Made by a program: the position numbers and the translations under genes. Shown here piece by piece: positions 20,480-29,516 of a stretch of 64,000 bases of DNA (position 1 is its first letter; each line of letters starts with the position of its first letter). The notes beneath the pieces are model-generated. The model was not told the origin of the DNA. It was given only the letters and a program-made list of their open reading frames with translations, and ran no database searches. Origin of the DNA: Aurantimonas endophytica (GTDB lineage: Bacteria > Pseudomonadota > Alphaproteobacteria > Rhizobiales > Rhizobiaceae). The stretch spans positions 310,001-374,000 of the forward strand of contig NZ_JACIEM010000006.1 of assembly GCF_014196845.1 (NCBI RefSeq). Reading direction: 5' to 3'.

Positions 20480-21211
20480 ATGCAGCCGATCCGCATCGCA
20501 ACACGTGAAGAATGGCTCGCCGCCCGCCTGGCGCTCCTCGCCAGCGAGAAGGCCGAGACCCGGATGCGCGATGAGAACCGCGTCCGGCGCCTCGATCTGC
20601 CCTGGGTGGCGGTCGAGGCGGACTACCGCTTCTCGACGCCGCACGGCGAGCAGCGCCTCGCCGATCTCTTCGACGGCCGCAGTCAGCTGGTGGTCTATCA
20701 TTTCATGTTCGGGCCGGACTGGGAGGCGGGCTGCCCGGGCTGCTCGTTCCTCGCCGATCATCTCGACGGCACCCTGGCGCATCTCAACCACCACGACGTG
20801 ACGCTCGTGGCCGTGTCCCGCGCGCCGCTGGAAAAGCTCGAAGCCTACAAGCGTCGCATGGGCTGGCGCTTCCCGTGGGTTTCCTCGATGGGCAGCGACT
20901 TCAACCGCGATTTCCACGTCTCGTTCAGCGAGGAGGAGCTGGCTTCAGGGGCAGTCCGCTACAATTTCGAGGAGATCCCCGCCGACCGGGCCGCGCCGGA
21001 GCTGCCCGGTCTCAGCGCCTTCGCGAAGGACGCGAGCGGTAGGGTCTTCCATACCTATTCCAGCTACGGGCGCGGCCCGGAGGAGCTGATCGGCACGCTG
21101 ATGATCCTCGACCGCGCGCCGAAGGGGCGCAACGAGGACGAGACGATGGATTTCGTGCGCCGTCACGACGAATATGAGCAGCGCGCGCCGCAGGGCGTCG
21201 CGGCGGAATGA
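20480..21211 (+). CDS. DUF899 thioredoxin-like protein
   Basis: A 243-aa predicted thioredoxin-fold protein. The redox-type site GCPGCSFLADH follows VVYHFMFGPDWE, and the downstream blocks FPWVSSMGSDFNRDF, VFHTYSSYGRGPE and LMILDRAPKGRNE are characteristic of DUF899. Its substrate is unknown. GGAGG lies 5 bases before the ATG at 20480; the frame is open for ten more codons upstream without a better start. A good sigma70-type promoter precedes it. Confidence 0.85.
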   Translation: MQPIRIATREEWLAARLALLASEKAETRMRDENRVRRLDLPWVAVEADYRFSTPHGEQRLADLFDGRSQLVVYHFMFGPDWEAGCPGCSFLADHLDGTLAHLNHHDVTLVAVSRAPLEKLEAYKRRMGWRFPWVSSMGSDFNRDFHVSFSEEELASGAVRYNFEEIPADRAAPELPGLSAFAKDASGRVFHTYSSYGRGPEELIGTLMILDRAPKGRNEDETMDFVRRHDEYEQRAPQGVAAE

Positions 21212-21274
21212 TCCGCAGCCGGCTCCGGCAAGGAACTCGCCGGACAACGCAAGGCAAAGGGAGAGGGACGGCGC

Positions 21275-22045
21275 ATGCAACAGGGTGACTTTATCTGGTG
21301 CGAACTCATGACGCCGGACGCGAAGGCGGCGGAGGGCTTCTATCGCGAGGTCGTCGGGTGGACCGCGGACGACACGAGCGTCGAGGGAATGGCCTACACG
21401 ACATTCAAGGCGGCCGGCGTGCCCGTCGCTGGCCTGATGGAACTGTCGGCGGAAATGCGCGATGCCGGTGCCAGCCCGGGTTGGATCGGTTATGTCTATG
21501 TCGACGACGTCGATGCGACGGCGCGGCGGGTGACGGAGCTCGGCGGGCTGGTCCATCGCGCCGCTTCCGACATCCCTTCGATCGGCCGCTTCGCCGTGGT
21601 CGCCGCGCCGGACGGTGCGGCCTTCGCACTGTTCAAGCCGAACGACGATGACGGCCCGACGCGGCAGCGGATGGTGCCCGGCCATGTCGGCTGGCACGAG
21701 CTGATGGCCGGCGAGCTCGATGCCGCCTTCGCCTTCTATGCCGAACTGTTCGGCTGGGTGCGCACCGAGGCGATCGACATGGGGCCGATGGGTACCTACC
21801 AGATATTCGCCCCCAGGGACGGCGGTGACGCGATCGGCGGCATGATGACCCGTCTGCCGGAGATGCCCGCCAGTTTCTGGCTCTATTACTTCAACGTCGA
21901 GGCGCTCGATTCAGCGCTGGAACGCGTCACGGCCGGCGGCGGCACGCTGATCAACGAACCGATGCAGGTGCCGGGCGGCGCCTGGATCGGCCAGTGCCTC
22001 GATCCGCAGGGGGCGATGTTCGCGCTGGTGGCGCTGCGCCGGTAA
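21275..22045 (+). CDS. VOC-family protein with two glyoxalase-like domains
   Basis: A 256-aa protein of two tandem VOC modules. The first starts GDFIWCELMTPDAKAAEGFY, the second GHVGWHELMAGELDAAFAFY, each ending in a strand-rich segment (GAAFALFKP; GAMFALVALRR). This is the arrangement of the 'hydroxylase'-like VOC proteins in actinobacteria and rhizobia. No substrate is known. It follows the DUF899 gene by 63 bases and probably shares its transcript, and converges on mutM with a 3-base gap. Confidence 0.85.
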   Translation: MQQGDFIWCELMTPDAKAAEGFYREVVGWTADDTSVEGMAYTTFKAAGVPVAGLMELSAEMRDAGASPGWIGYVYVDDVDATARRVTELGGLVHRAASDIPSIGRFAVVAAPDGAAFALFKPNDDDGPTRQRMVPGHVGWHELMAGELDAAFAFYAELFGWVRTEAIDMGPMGTYQIFAPRDGGDAIGGMMTRLPEMPASFWLYYFNVEALDSALERVTAGGGTLINEPMQVPGGAWIGQCLDPQGAMFALVALRR

Positions 22046-22048
22046 CGC

Positions 22049-22942
22049 TCAGCGCTGGCAGACGGGGCAAAAGAAGGTCGAGCGGCCGGACTGGACGATG
22101 CGCCGGACGACGCCCCGGCAATCGTCCCGCTTGCACGGCTCGTCCTCGCGCCCATAGACCGCGAAGCTGTGCTGGAAATAGCCGAGTGACCCGTCGGCCT
22201 GGCGATAGTCGCGCAGCGACGATCCGCCGGCGGCGATCGCATCCGCGATCGTCGCCCGGATCTCCTCCGCCAACCGGTCCAGCCGCTGGCTGGCCGTTCC
22301 GTCCTTGCGCACGACGGTGCCGGCGGCGCGTCGCGGCGACAGTCGCGCCCGCCACAGCGCCTCGCAGACATAGATATTGCCGAGCCCGGCGATCACCCGC
22401 TGGTCGAGCAGCACGGCCTTGAGCGGCGCCGCGCGGCCGGCGAAGAACGGCGCCAGCACTGCGCCCGACAATTCGTTGCCGGTGGGCTCGATCCCGAGGC
22501 CGGCGAAATGCGGATGCGCTTCGAAAGCCTCGCGTTCGATCAGGCTCATGTAGCCGAAGCGGCGCGGGTCGTTGAACACGATGCTTGCCGAGGTACCGTC
22601 GCTGGTCGTCAGGTCGAAGCGCACATGGTCGTGCAGGCGCTCGGCTGACCGCGGATGCGCGAAGACGCCGGGCACGACGGCGCCCTCCGGGCTCTCGATG
22701 CGGAACGAGCCCGACATGCCGAGATGCATCGCCAGCAGCAGCCCGCCCTCGATCTCCACGAGGAGATATTTCGCCCGCCGCCCAAGCGCTTCGATGCGTC
22801 TGCCTGCCAGCCTTTCGGCGAAGCGCTCCGGCAACGGGAAGCGCAGATCCGGCCGCGACAGGACGACATGATCGATGCGCGCGCCCTCCATCACGTCGAC
22901 GAGTCCGCGGCGGACGGTCTCGACCTCTGGCAATTCCGGCAT
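22049..22942 (-). CDS. mutM: MutM/Fpg, formamidopyrimidine-DNA glycosylase
   Basis: DNA repair glycosylase/AP lyase that removes 8-oxoguanine. 297 aa with the catalytic N-terminus [14 protein letters not shown] (Pro2, Glu3), the conserved lysine in [14 protein letters not shown], the helix-two-turn-helix block and a C-terminal zinc finger. The finger's first pair is CKRDDC (Cx4C) and the second CPVC; the Cx4C spacing occurs in several alphaproteobacterial Fpg proteins. It is divergent to ubiE, as in many Rhizobiales genomes. Confidence 0.95.
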   Translation of the reverse strand: MPELPEVETVRRGLVDVMEGARIDHVVLSRPDLRFPLPERFAERLAGRRIEALGRRAKYLLVEIEGGLLLAMHLGMSGSFRIESPEGAVVPGVFAHPRSAERLHDHVRFDLTTSDGTSASIVFNDPRRFGYMSLIEREAFEAHPHFAGLGIEPTGNELSGAVLAPFFAGRAAPLKAVLLDQRVIAGLGNIYVCEALWRARLSPRRAAGTVVRKDGTASQRLDRLAEEIRATIADAIAAGGSSLRDYRQADGSLGYFQHSFAVYGREDEPCKRDDCRGVVRRIVQSGRSTFFCPVCQR

Positions 22943-23080
22943 TTTCGATTAAGTCCCTGATCCATGGACGCGCCCACGGGGTGCGCCCCGGCGTCTCGCT
23001 CTGTCACGCAAGGCCCCCCGAGGCCAGCGCCTGCCCATTATCCCGCATCCGGCCGATGCGATGCAACGAAGGTGCCATCC

Positions 23081-23860
23081 ATGTCGCGAACCCGTGCCAC
23101 CGGAGCCGAAGCGATGGAGACCGCCTATGGCTTCTCCACCGTCACGGGCCGCGAGGAAAAGCAGGCGCGCGTCAACGAGGTGTTCCACCGCGTCGCCGAA
23201 CGCTACGACCTGATGAACGATCTGATGTCCGGCGGCCTGCACCGGCTCTGGAAGGGCGCCATGGTGTCGTGGCTCGCGCCGCCGCATCGGGCCGGCTGGC
23301 GTTTCATCGACGTGGCGGGCGGCACCGGCGACGTCGCCTTCCGGATCGTCGAGGCCTCGCGCCGCAGTGCGTCCGGTACCGTCCTCGACATCAACGCCTC
23401 GATGCTCGGCGTCGGCGCGGAGCGGGCGGTCAAGCGCGGCCTGCAGGACAATCTCGTCTTCGTCGAGGGCAATGCCGAGAAGCTGGCGCTGCCCGATGCA
23501 AGCTTCGACGCCTATACGATCGCCTTCGGCATCCGCAACGTGCCGCGCATCGACCTCGCCCTCGCCGAGGCCTATCGCGTCCTGAAGCCGGGCGGGCGCT
23601 TCCTGTGCCTGGAATTCTCCGAGGTCGACATGCCGGTGCTCGACAAGGTCTACGAAGCCTGGTCGTTCAAGGCGATCCCGCGGATCGGCGAAGTGGTCGC
23701 GCGTGACCGCGAGTCCTACGAGTACCTGGTCGAATCGATCCGCCGCTTTCCCAACCAGGAAAACTTCGCTGCCGCGATCCGCGCCGCCGGCTTCGAGCGC
23801 GTCACCTATCGCAACCTGTCGGGAGGCATTGCTGCCATCCATTCCGGCTGGAAACTCTGA
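23081..23860 (+). CDS. ubiE: UbiE, ubiquinone/menaquinone C-methyltransferase
   Basis: SAM-dependent C-methyltransferase of ubiquinone biosynthesis. 259 aa with the family opening [25 protein letters not shown], the SAM site [21 protein letters not shown] and the C-terminal [14 protein letters not shown]. The ATG at 23081 is preceded by GAAGG at 8 bases; the frame is open further upstream without homology. ubiB follows after 16 bases. Confidence 0.95.
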   Translation: MSRTRATGAEAMETAYGFSTVTGREEKQARVNEVFHRVAERYDLMNDLMSGGLHRLWKGAMVSWLAPPHRAGWRFIDVAGGTGDVAFRIVEASRRSASGTVLDINASMLGVGAERAVKRGLQDNLVFVEGNAEKLALPDASFDAYTIAFGIRNVPRIDLALAEAYRVLKPGGRFLCLEFSEVDMPVLDKVYEAWSFKAIPRIGEVVARDRESYEYLVESIRRFPNQENFAAAIRAAGFERVTYRNLSGGIAAIHSGWKL

Positions 23861-23876
23861 CGGGATCTAGCGACCT

Positions 23877-25463
23877 TTGGCCCATCCCGTAACTGGCACG
23901 ATCGCCCTCATCAGGGCCGTCTACGTGCTCGCCCGCGAGGGCGTCATCGCCTCGTTTCCGGCCGAGGGTCTGCCGCCCGGCCCGGCGATGCTGCATGGCC
24001 TGGCGCGGCTCATCGCCCGTGGCTCGACCGAGGAGCGCGCCCGCCCGGACAATCTGTCGCGGGCGCTGCACCGGCTGGGTCCCTCCTATGTCAAGCTCGG
24101 GCAGTTCCTCGCGACAAGGCCGGACCTCGTCGGCGTCGGCACTGCGCGCCAGCTCGGCATGCTGCAGGACAACGTCCCGCCCTTCCCGCGAGAACTCGCC
24201 GTCGCCGAAATCGAGACGACGCTCGGCCGGCCGCTGGATGCGCTGTTCATCGACCTAGGCGAGGTCGTGGGCGCGGCGTCGATCGCGCAGGTCTACAAGG
24301 CCCGGATCCGCAACGAGGACGGCAGCGAGCGCTTCGCCGCGGTGAAGGTCATCCGCCCGGGCATCAGGGCCCGGTTCCGCCGCGAGCTCGACACCTTCGC
24401 CTTCATCGCGCGCTTCCTCGAGCGCTACATCCCGGCCGCCCGCCGGCTGCGGCCGATCGCGGTGGTCGAGACGCTCGCCCAGTCGACGCGCATCGAGATG
24501 GATCTGCGGCTGGAGGCCGCCGCGGCCTCGGAAATGGCCGAGAACACGGCAGACGATCACGGCTTCCGGGTGCCGGCGATCGACTGGGAGCGCACCGGCC
24601 GCGACGTCGTCACCATGGAGTGGATCGACGGCATCAAGATGAGCAATGTCGCGGCGATCGCCGAGGCCGGTCACGATCTGAAGCAGCTCGGCGTGACGGT
24701 CGTTCAGTCCTTCCTGCGCCAGGCCATGCGCGACGGCTTCTTCCATGCCGACATGCACCAGGGAAATCTCTTCGTCGCCCATGACGGGACGGTGGTGGCG
24801 GTCGATCTCGGCATCGTCGGGCGGCTGAGCGACGACTCCAAGCGCTTCCTCGCCGAAATCCTCTACGGCTTCATCCGGCGCGACTATCGCCGGGTGGCGG
24901 AGCTGCATTTCGAGGCGGGCTACGTCCCGCGGACGCAGGATGTCGCGAGCTTCGCGCAGGCGCTGCGGGCGATCGGCGAGCCGATCTACGGCCAGCCGGC
25001 CGAGACGATCTCGATGGGCCACCTGCTGTCGCTGCTGTTCGAGGTGACCGAACTCTTCGACATGCGGGCGCGGCCGGAACTCGTGCTCCTGCAGAAGACC
25101 ATGGTGGTCGTCGAAGGCGTGGCGCGCACCTTCGACCCGAAGTTCAACATGTGGGTGGCGGCCGAACCCGTCGTCTCCGACTACATCCTCCACGAACTGG
25201 GCCCAGCCGCGAAGCTGCGTGAGGCGCGCGACGGGATCGAGGCGATGCTGCGGCTGGCGCGGCGGGCGCCGGATCTGGCGACCGGGCTTGAAATCCTCGC
25301 CAAGCAGATGCCCGATCTCATCGAGAACGGCATCCGCCTCAACGACGACACGCTGAAGGACCTGGCGTCCGAGAAGCGCGCCAGCATCATGTCCGGCCGC
25401 ATCGCCCAGTGGGTGATCGCCCTGTCGCTGCTGACCATCGCGGGATCGCTGGTCTTCGGTTGA
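23877..25463 (+). CDS. ubiB: UbiB, ubiquinone biosynthesis kinase-like ATPase
   Basis: ABC1/ADCK-type atypical kinase required for ubiquinone synthesis, anchored in the inner membrane. 528 aa; the KxGQ motif is YVKLGQFLATRPDLVG, the A-rich loop ASIAQVYKA, the catalytic-type HADMHQGNLF and VDLGIVGRL. A C-terminal transmembrane helix (WVIALSLLTIAGSLVFG) is present. The first codon is a TTG at 23877 with only a weak ribosome site, so a coupled start after ubiE is likely. Gene order mutM / ubiE-ubiB is typical. Confidence 0.94.
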   Translation: MAHPVTGTIALIRAVYVLAREGVIASFPAEGLPPGPAMLHGLARLIARGSTEERARPDNLSRALHRLGPSYVKLGQFLATRPDLVGVGTARQLGMLQDNVPPFPRELAVAEIETTLGRPLDALFIDLGEVVGAASIAQVYKARIRNEDGSERFAAVKVIRPGIRARFRRELDTFAFIARFLERYIPAARRLRPIAVVETLAQSTRIEMDLRLEAAAASEMAENTADDHGFRVPAIDWERTGRDVVTMEWIDGIKMSNVAAIAEAGHDLKQLGVTVVQSFLRQAMRDGFFHADMHQGNLFVAHDGTVVAVDLGIVGRLSDDSKRFLAEILYGFIRRDYRRVAELHFEAGYVPRTQDVASFAQALRAIGEPIYGQPAETISMGHLLSLLFEVTELFDMRARPELVLLQKTMVVVEGVARTFDPKFNMWVAAEPVVSDYILHELGPAAKLREARDGIEAMLRLARRAPDLATGLEILAKQMPDLIENGIRLNDDTLKDLASEKRASIMSGRIAQWVIALSLLTIAGSLVFG

Positions 25464-25544
25464 GCGGCCGGCGCGAAGCGCTCTCGTCGCGCTTTTCCGG
25501 CGCCGCGAGACGGCGCCGGATCTGGTGGTCGCGCGTGCCCGAAA

Positions 25545-25979
25545 TCAGGGCGTGACGTCGCCCTCGTCCTTGCCGTTCCCGTAATGGATACGGTCGGCAT
25601 GGACCTTGATGAGCACCACCCCGGGTGTGTCGATCCCGTCCTCGAACCAGTAGTCGAGGTCGGAATTCCAGTGCGCCTCGAACTGCGACTTGTCGCGGAT
25701 CAGCTCCGCCGTTCCCTCCACCGAGATGAACATCGGCGGCTTGCCGAGCAGCCCCGCCTTGCCCTGGAACGACAGGCCGACCTTCGGGTCCCGCTCGATG
25801 TCGGAGACGGTGCGGGCCTGCTCGTAGGTGAAGAAGAAGGAATCGCCGTCATAGTCGACGTCGCGGTTGTTGCTCATCGGCCGCGCGGCGATGTCGCCGG
25901 CTTCGGTCTTGGTGGAGAGCATCGCAAAGTCGATGTCGCGCATCGCCTCGGCGAGGTCGGAAAGGGTCATGTCGCTCAT
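25545..25979 (-). CDS. Pyridoxamine 5'-phosphate oxidase-like FMN protein (general stress type)
   Basis: A 144-aa split-barrel flavin protein. Blocks DFAMLSTKTEAGDIAARPMS, DGDSFFFTYEQARTVSDIER and FISVEGTAELIRDKS match the 'general stress protein 26' branch of the PPOX superfamily. It is too short and too divergent to be PdxH itself; F420/FMN/haem-binding activities occur among relatives. The ribosome site GGAG lies in the arm of a hairpin (25984-26004). It stands alone, convergent with ubiB. Confidence 0.82.
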   Translation of the reverse strand: MSDMTLSDLAEAMRDIDFAMLSTKTEAGDIAARPMSNNRDVDYDGDSFFFTYEQARTVSDIERDPKVGLSFQGKAGLLGKPPMFISVEGTAELIRDKSQFEAHWNSDLDYWFEDGIDTPGVVLIKVHADRIHYGNGKDEGDVTP

Positions 25980-25983
25980 GGAA

Positions 25984-26004
25984 GGCTCCGTTGTTGTCGG
26001 AGCC
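25984..26004 (-). promoter_or_regulatory. Hairpin covering the ribosome site of the PPOX-like gene
   Basis: Perfect 7-bp stem (ggctccg / cggagcc) with a 7-base loop directly upstream of the ATG. The Shine-Dalgarno GGAG is inside the 3' arm, so folding would hide it. A control role, such as a thermosensor, is inference. Confidence 0.35.
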
Positions 26005-26326
26005 TAACGCAGAGGCCCGCCGACGGGTCCATCCGGCAGGCGCAGATGATGCCCGATTGACCGCGACACGACGAGGATCTGCCGCCTGGCACGACGTTTT
26101 TGCCGCCGCGAACCGGGCGAGGCCTGGTCGGCACAAAGCGCCGCGTGGACGTTAAACTTTCACCCTGTCGCTCCATCGGTCCACGCCACGAAACGCTTGG
26201 TGCACCTTTCGCACTGGGGTGCGGATCAAGGAACGCTCCCTCTGGTTTGTCCGCTGTTGTCGGCCAACTCGGATGTCGGTGATCGCGTGCCGATAGGGGC
26301 GAGGTCGCGCGGGGCCCGCCGGCAGA
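26005..26326. other. Gene-free stretch
   Basis: About 320 bases between the divergent start of the PPOX-like gene and the end of the ABC ATPase gene. I see no coding sequence, RNA gene or repeat here. Confidence 0.5.
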
Positions 26327-27766
26327 TTATGCGGCTTGGCGGGCCTCGACGTTCACCGAGCGGTCGCCCTCCAGCCGGAGCCTACGATCGGCCACCGCAT
26401 CTACCAGCGCCTCGTCGTGACTGATCAGGATGATGGCGCAACCGTCCCGGTCGGCGGCGTCGACGATCAGTTCGATCATCTCCTTCTGGGTGACGAGGTC
26501 GAGGCGCGAGCTCGGCTCGTCGGCGACGATCAGTGCCGGCTTGAGGAGGAGCACCCGCAGCAGCGAGAAGCGCTGGAGTTCGCCGCCGGAGACCTGGCCG
26601 GGCCGGCGGTCGAGCAGTGCCGGATAGAGGCGCAGGCGCTCCATGAGGTCTGGAATCCTCGACGCGTCCAGCCGATGCAAGGCGGCGAGGTCGCAGAGGG
26701 TGCGGCGCAGCGTTCGGCGCGGCGGGAAGGCCGCGACGGGATCCTGATAGAGCTTCTGGAAGGCGGTGGACGGCAGGCCGACATGGTGCTGCACCGTGCC
26801 CGCATCCGTGCGCACCAGGCCGAGGGCGACGTCGCCGAGGGTCGACTTCCCGCAGCCGCTTGGACCGGTCAGCCCGACGATCTCGCCGCGGCGCACCGCC
26901 AGGGATAGGCCGGAAAACAGGGTGCGCCCGCCGCGCGAGGCGGCGACGTCGCGCAGGTCGAGGACGGATTCCGCCGCCTGCGACGCGGGCGCAGCCGGAG
27001 CCCGTGCCGGCCAATGGCGCGGATCGGCGGCAAGCAGCGTCCGGGTATAGTCGTGCTGCGGCGCCGCCAGCACGACATCCGCTTCGCCGCGCTCGACGAT
27101 CTCGCCCTTCAGCATGATCGCCACCTCGCCGCCCAGGCGCCGCGCCACTTCGACGTCGTGGGTGATGATCAGCAGCGCGCCACCATTCGCCAGGCCCTTG
27201 CGCAGGAGATCCACGACCTCGCCGATCCGGGCCGCGTCGAGGCCCTTGGTCGGTTCGTCGGCGATGACGATCGGCGCGCCACCGGCCCGCGCCACGACGA
27301 AGGCGAGGCGTTGCGCCATGCCGCCGGAGAGCTGGAACGGATACTTCGCCACCGCCTCCGACAGGCCGACGCTGGCGAGATCGCTCTTTGCGGCCCGGTC
27401 AGCGTCCGCCTCGCTACGTTCCGCGACCAGAAGGTGTGTCTCGGCGACCTGCGGCAGCGCACGCATGGTCGGATCGAGGCTCAGCCAGGGCTCCTGCGGC
27501 AGCACCGTGATGCCGCGCCCCCAGAGCGCATGGCGGCCAGACGCCCCCGCCTCCTCCGAGACGTCGCCGATCGTGACGCGCCCTTCGGCCGACAGCCCGT
27601 CCGGCAGATTGCCGACGATGGCCTGCGCCAGGAGGCTCTTTCCCGATCCGGTCTCGCCGATGATGGTCAGCGGCCGCCCCGGGACCAGGTCGAGACTGGC
27701 CGGCGCGACGATGCGCTGCGGTCCGGCGTGCACCGAAACCGCTTCGAGGGTGAGGACCGGGTTCAT
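26327..27766 (-). CDS. ABC transporter ATPase, two fused NBDs (peptide/nickel type)
   Basis: A 479-aa fusion of the two ATPase subunits usually separate in Dpp/Opp/Nik systems. NBD1: Walker A GETGSGKS, signature LSGGMAQR, Walker B IVIADEPTKGLDA. NBD2: Walker A GPSGCGKS, signature VSGGELQR, Walker B LIVADEPSSRLDL. It starts at ATG 27766, overlapping the stop of the permease gene (ATGA); the longer open frame upstream is a permease shadow. It is the last gene of a five-gene operon headed by a G3E GTPase. Confidence 0.9.
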   Translation of the reverse strand: MNPVLTLEAVSVHAGPQRIVAPASLDLVPGRPLTIIGETGSGKSLLAQAIVGNLPDGLSAEGRVTIGDVSEEAGASGRHALWGRGITVLPQEPWLSLDPTMRALPQVAETHLLVAERSEADADRAAKSDLASVGLSEAVAKYPFQLSGGMAQRLAFVVARAGGAPIVIADEPTKGLDAARIGEVVDLLRKGLANGGALLIITHDVEVARRLGGEVAIMLKGEIVERGEADVVLAAPQHDYTRTLLAADPRHWPARAPAAPASQAAESVLDLRDVAASRGGRTLFSGLSLAVRRGEIVGLTGPSGCGKSTLGDVALGLVRTDAGTVQHHVGLPSTAFQKLYQDPVAAFPPRRTLRRTLCDLAALHRLDASRIPDLMERLRLYPALLDRRPGQVSGGELQRFSLLRVLLLKPALIVADEPSSRLDLVTQKEMIELIVDAADRDGCAIILISHDEALVDAVADRRLRLEGDRSVNVEARQAA

Positions 27767-28581
27767 CGGGCGCGGTATCCTGCAAGGAGGTTGAGGGACA
27801 AGACGAGCAGGAACACCGCCAGGATCGGCTGGAGCAGCACGCCGGGCGCCTCGGCGTAATACGGCAGCAGTTCCGTCATCATCAGGCCGAGCTCGGCCGT
27901 CGGTGGTCTCAGGCCGACGGAGACGAAGCCGAGCGCCGCCACCGCCATGATCGCCGTCGCCGCGCCGAACGCGCCGACCGTCAGGATGACGGGCGAGAGT
28001 TCCGGCCAGAGATGGTGCCGGACGATGTAGGCCGGGCCGAAGCCGAGGAGGCGCGAGGCCTCGACGGCGGGCGAGGCGAGGATCGCCCGCGAAGTCGCCC
28101 GCGTGATGCGGAAATACTCGATCCACAGGACCAGCGAGATCGCGCCGTAGATGGCGAGGAAGGAGCCCGGGAAGATCGCGCTGATCAGCAGCACGAGAAG
28201 CAGCCCGGGCAGGGAGAGGAACACGTCCGCCAGGATCGACAGCAGCCGATCGGTCCATCCGCCCTTCCAGGCAGCGAGGATGCCGAGAAGCGTGCCCGGA
28301 ATGCCGGCCGTCAGGACGCTGAGCACGGCGAGCCCGAGCGACAGCCGAAGGGCCGCGCCGAGCCGGGCGAACATGTCGCGCCCGAGATGGTCGGTGCCGA
28401 ACGGATGCGCTTCGCTCGGCCCGGAGAGGATCGCCCCGTAGTCCTGGCGTGCCGGATCGCTCGACGCGAGGATCGGCGCGAGGAGGGCGAAGAGCACCAG
28501 CAGGAGGAGCAGCGCGGCGCCGACATGGGGCAGCCGTCGCGGCTGGTCCGGCGAGGCCGGAAGGGTTTCGGCAAGGCTCAT
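27763..28581 (-). CDS. ABC transporter permease (DppC/NikC type)
   Basis: A 272-aa inner-membrane permease with about six hydrophobic segments. The DppC-type N-terminal helix (LLLLLVLFALLAPILA) is followed by HPFGTDHLGRDMFARL, the hallmark of this subunit class, and the EAA loop ASRLLGFGPAYIVRHHLWPE. Start ATG 28581 overlaps the stop of the first permease gene. It pairs with the DppB-type subunit and the fused ATPase. Confidence 0.9.
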   Translation of the reverse strand: MSLAETLPASPDQPRRLPHVGAALLLLLVLFALLAPILASSDPARQDYGAILSGPSEAHPFGTDHLGRDMFARLGAALRLSLGLAVLSVLTAGIPGTLLGILAAWKGGWTDRLLSILADVFLSLPGLLLVLLISAIFPGSFLAIYGAISLVLWIEYFRITRATSRAILASPAVEASRLLGFGPAYIVRHHLWPELSPVILTVGAFGAATAIMAVAALGFVSVGLRPPTAELGLMMTELLPYYAEAPGVLLQPILAVFLLVLSLNLLAGYRAR

Positions 28582-29516
28582 GCGGCGCTCCTTGCGCGCG
28601 GATCCAGCTGCGCGTTGACGATGTCGACGACGGCGTTGAGGACGACGAACATCAGGCCCATGCACAGGGCCGTTCCCTGCACCATCGGCAGGTCGCGCTG
28701 GACGATGGCGTGGACGAGCGCGTGCCCGATGCCGGGCCAGGCGAACAGCGTCTCGACCACGACCACGCCCTCGATGAGCATGACGAGCTGGACGCCGAGA
28801 TAGGTGACGACCGGCACCGAGACGTTGCGCAGGCCGTGGCGCGGAAAGAGCTCTCGCTCCGGCAGGCCCTTGAGCCGGGCGAAGGCGTAGAAGGGCGCTG
28901 CGACCACCTCCGCCGTCGCGTCCCGGGCGACGCGCGACGAGACGGCGGCCAGCCCCAGCGCCAGCGTTACCGAAGGCAGCACGAGATGGATCGCGTCGCT
29001 ATGGCCGGCCGCCGGCAGCAGGCCGAGCGACAGGGCAAAGACCAGGATCAGCAGAAGGCCGATCACGAAGGGGGGCAGCGCCCGCACCGTGACCGCGGCG
29101 ACGAGGAGCAGCCGATCGAGGACGCTGCCCGCCTTCCGGCCGGCCAGCATGCCGAGCGGCGGTCCAATCACCAGCGACAGCGCGACGGCGCAAAGGGCGA
29201 GCGTCACCGACGCGCCGAGCTGATGGGCGAGTTCGTCGACCACCCGCTCGCCCGAGACGAGCGAGCGGCCGAGATCGAGGGTCAGGATGTCCCAGATCCA
29301 GCGGCCGAAGGCGAACCAGCCGGATTGGTCGAGCCCGAGCTCGGCCCTTACCGACGCCGCGGCCTCCGCCGAGACCATGTCGTAGCCGTAGCGGCCGGCC
29401 GCGATGCGGTATGCCATGTCGCCCGGCAGAAGCCGCATCAGGACGAAGGTCAGCGCCCCGACCGTCAGCGCCACGAAACCCGCCTGGAGGAGGCGGTTGC
29501 CGAGAAGCCGGATCAT
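28578..29516 (-). CDS. ABC transporter permease (DppB/NikB type)
   Basis: A 312-aa inner-membrane permease. It starts MIRLLGNRLLQAGFVALTVG, shows the LMRLLPGDMA periplasmic block of DppB/NikB, an EAA loop (ARLKGLPERELFPRHGLRN) and the late ETLFAWPGIGHALVHAI block. Start ATG 29516 overlaps the binding-protein stop codon (ATGA). About six membrane spans are visible. Confidence 0.9.
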   Translation of the reverse strand: MIRLLGNRLLQAGFVALTVGALTFVLMRLLPGDMAYRIAAGRYGYDMVSAEAAASVRAELGLDQSGWFAFGRWIWDILTLDLGRSLVSGERVVDELAHQLGASVTLALCAVALSLVIGPPLGMLAGRKAGSVLDRLLLVAAVTVRALPPFVIGLLLILVFALSLGLLPAAGHSDAIHLVLPSVTLALGLAAVSSRVARDATAEVVAAPFYAFARLKGLPERELFPRHGLRNVSVPVVTYLGVQLVMLIEGVVVVETLFAWPGIGHALVHAIVQRDLPMVQGTALCMGLMFVVLNAVVDIVNAQLDPRARSAA

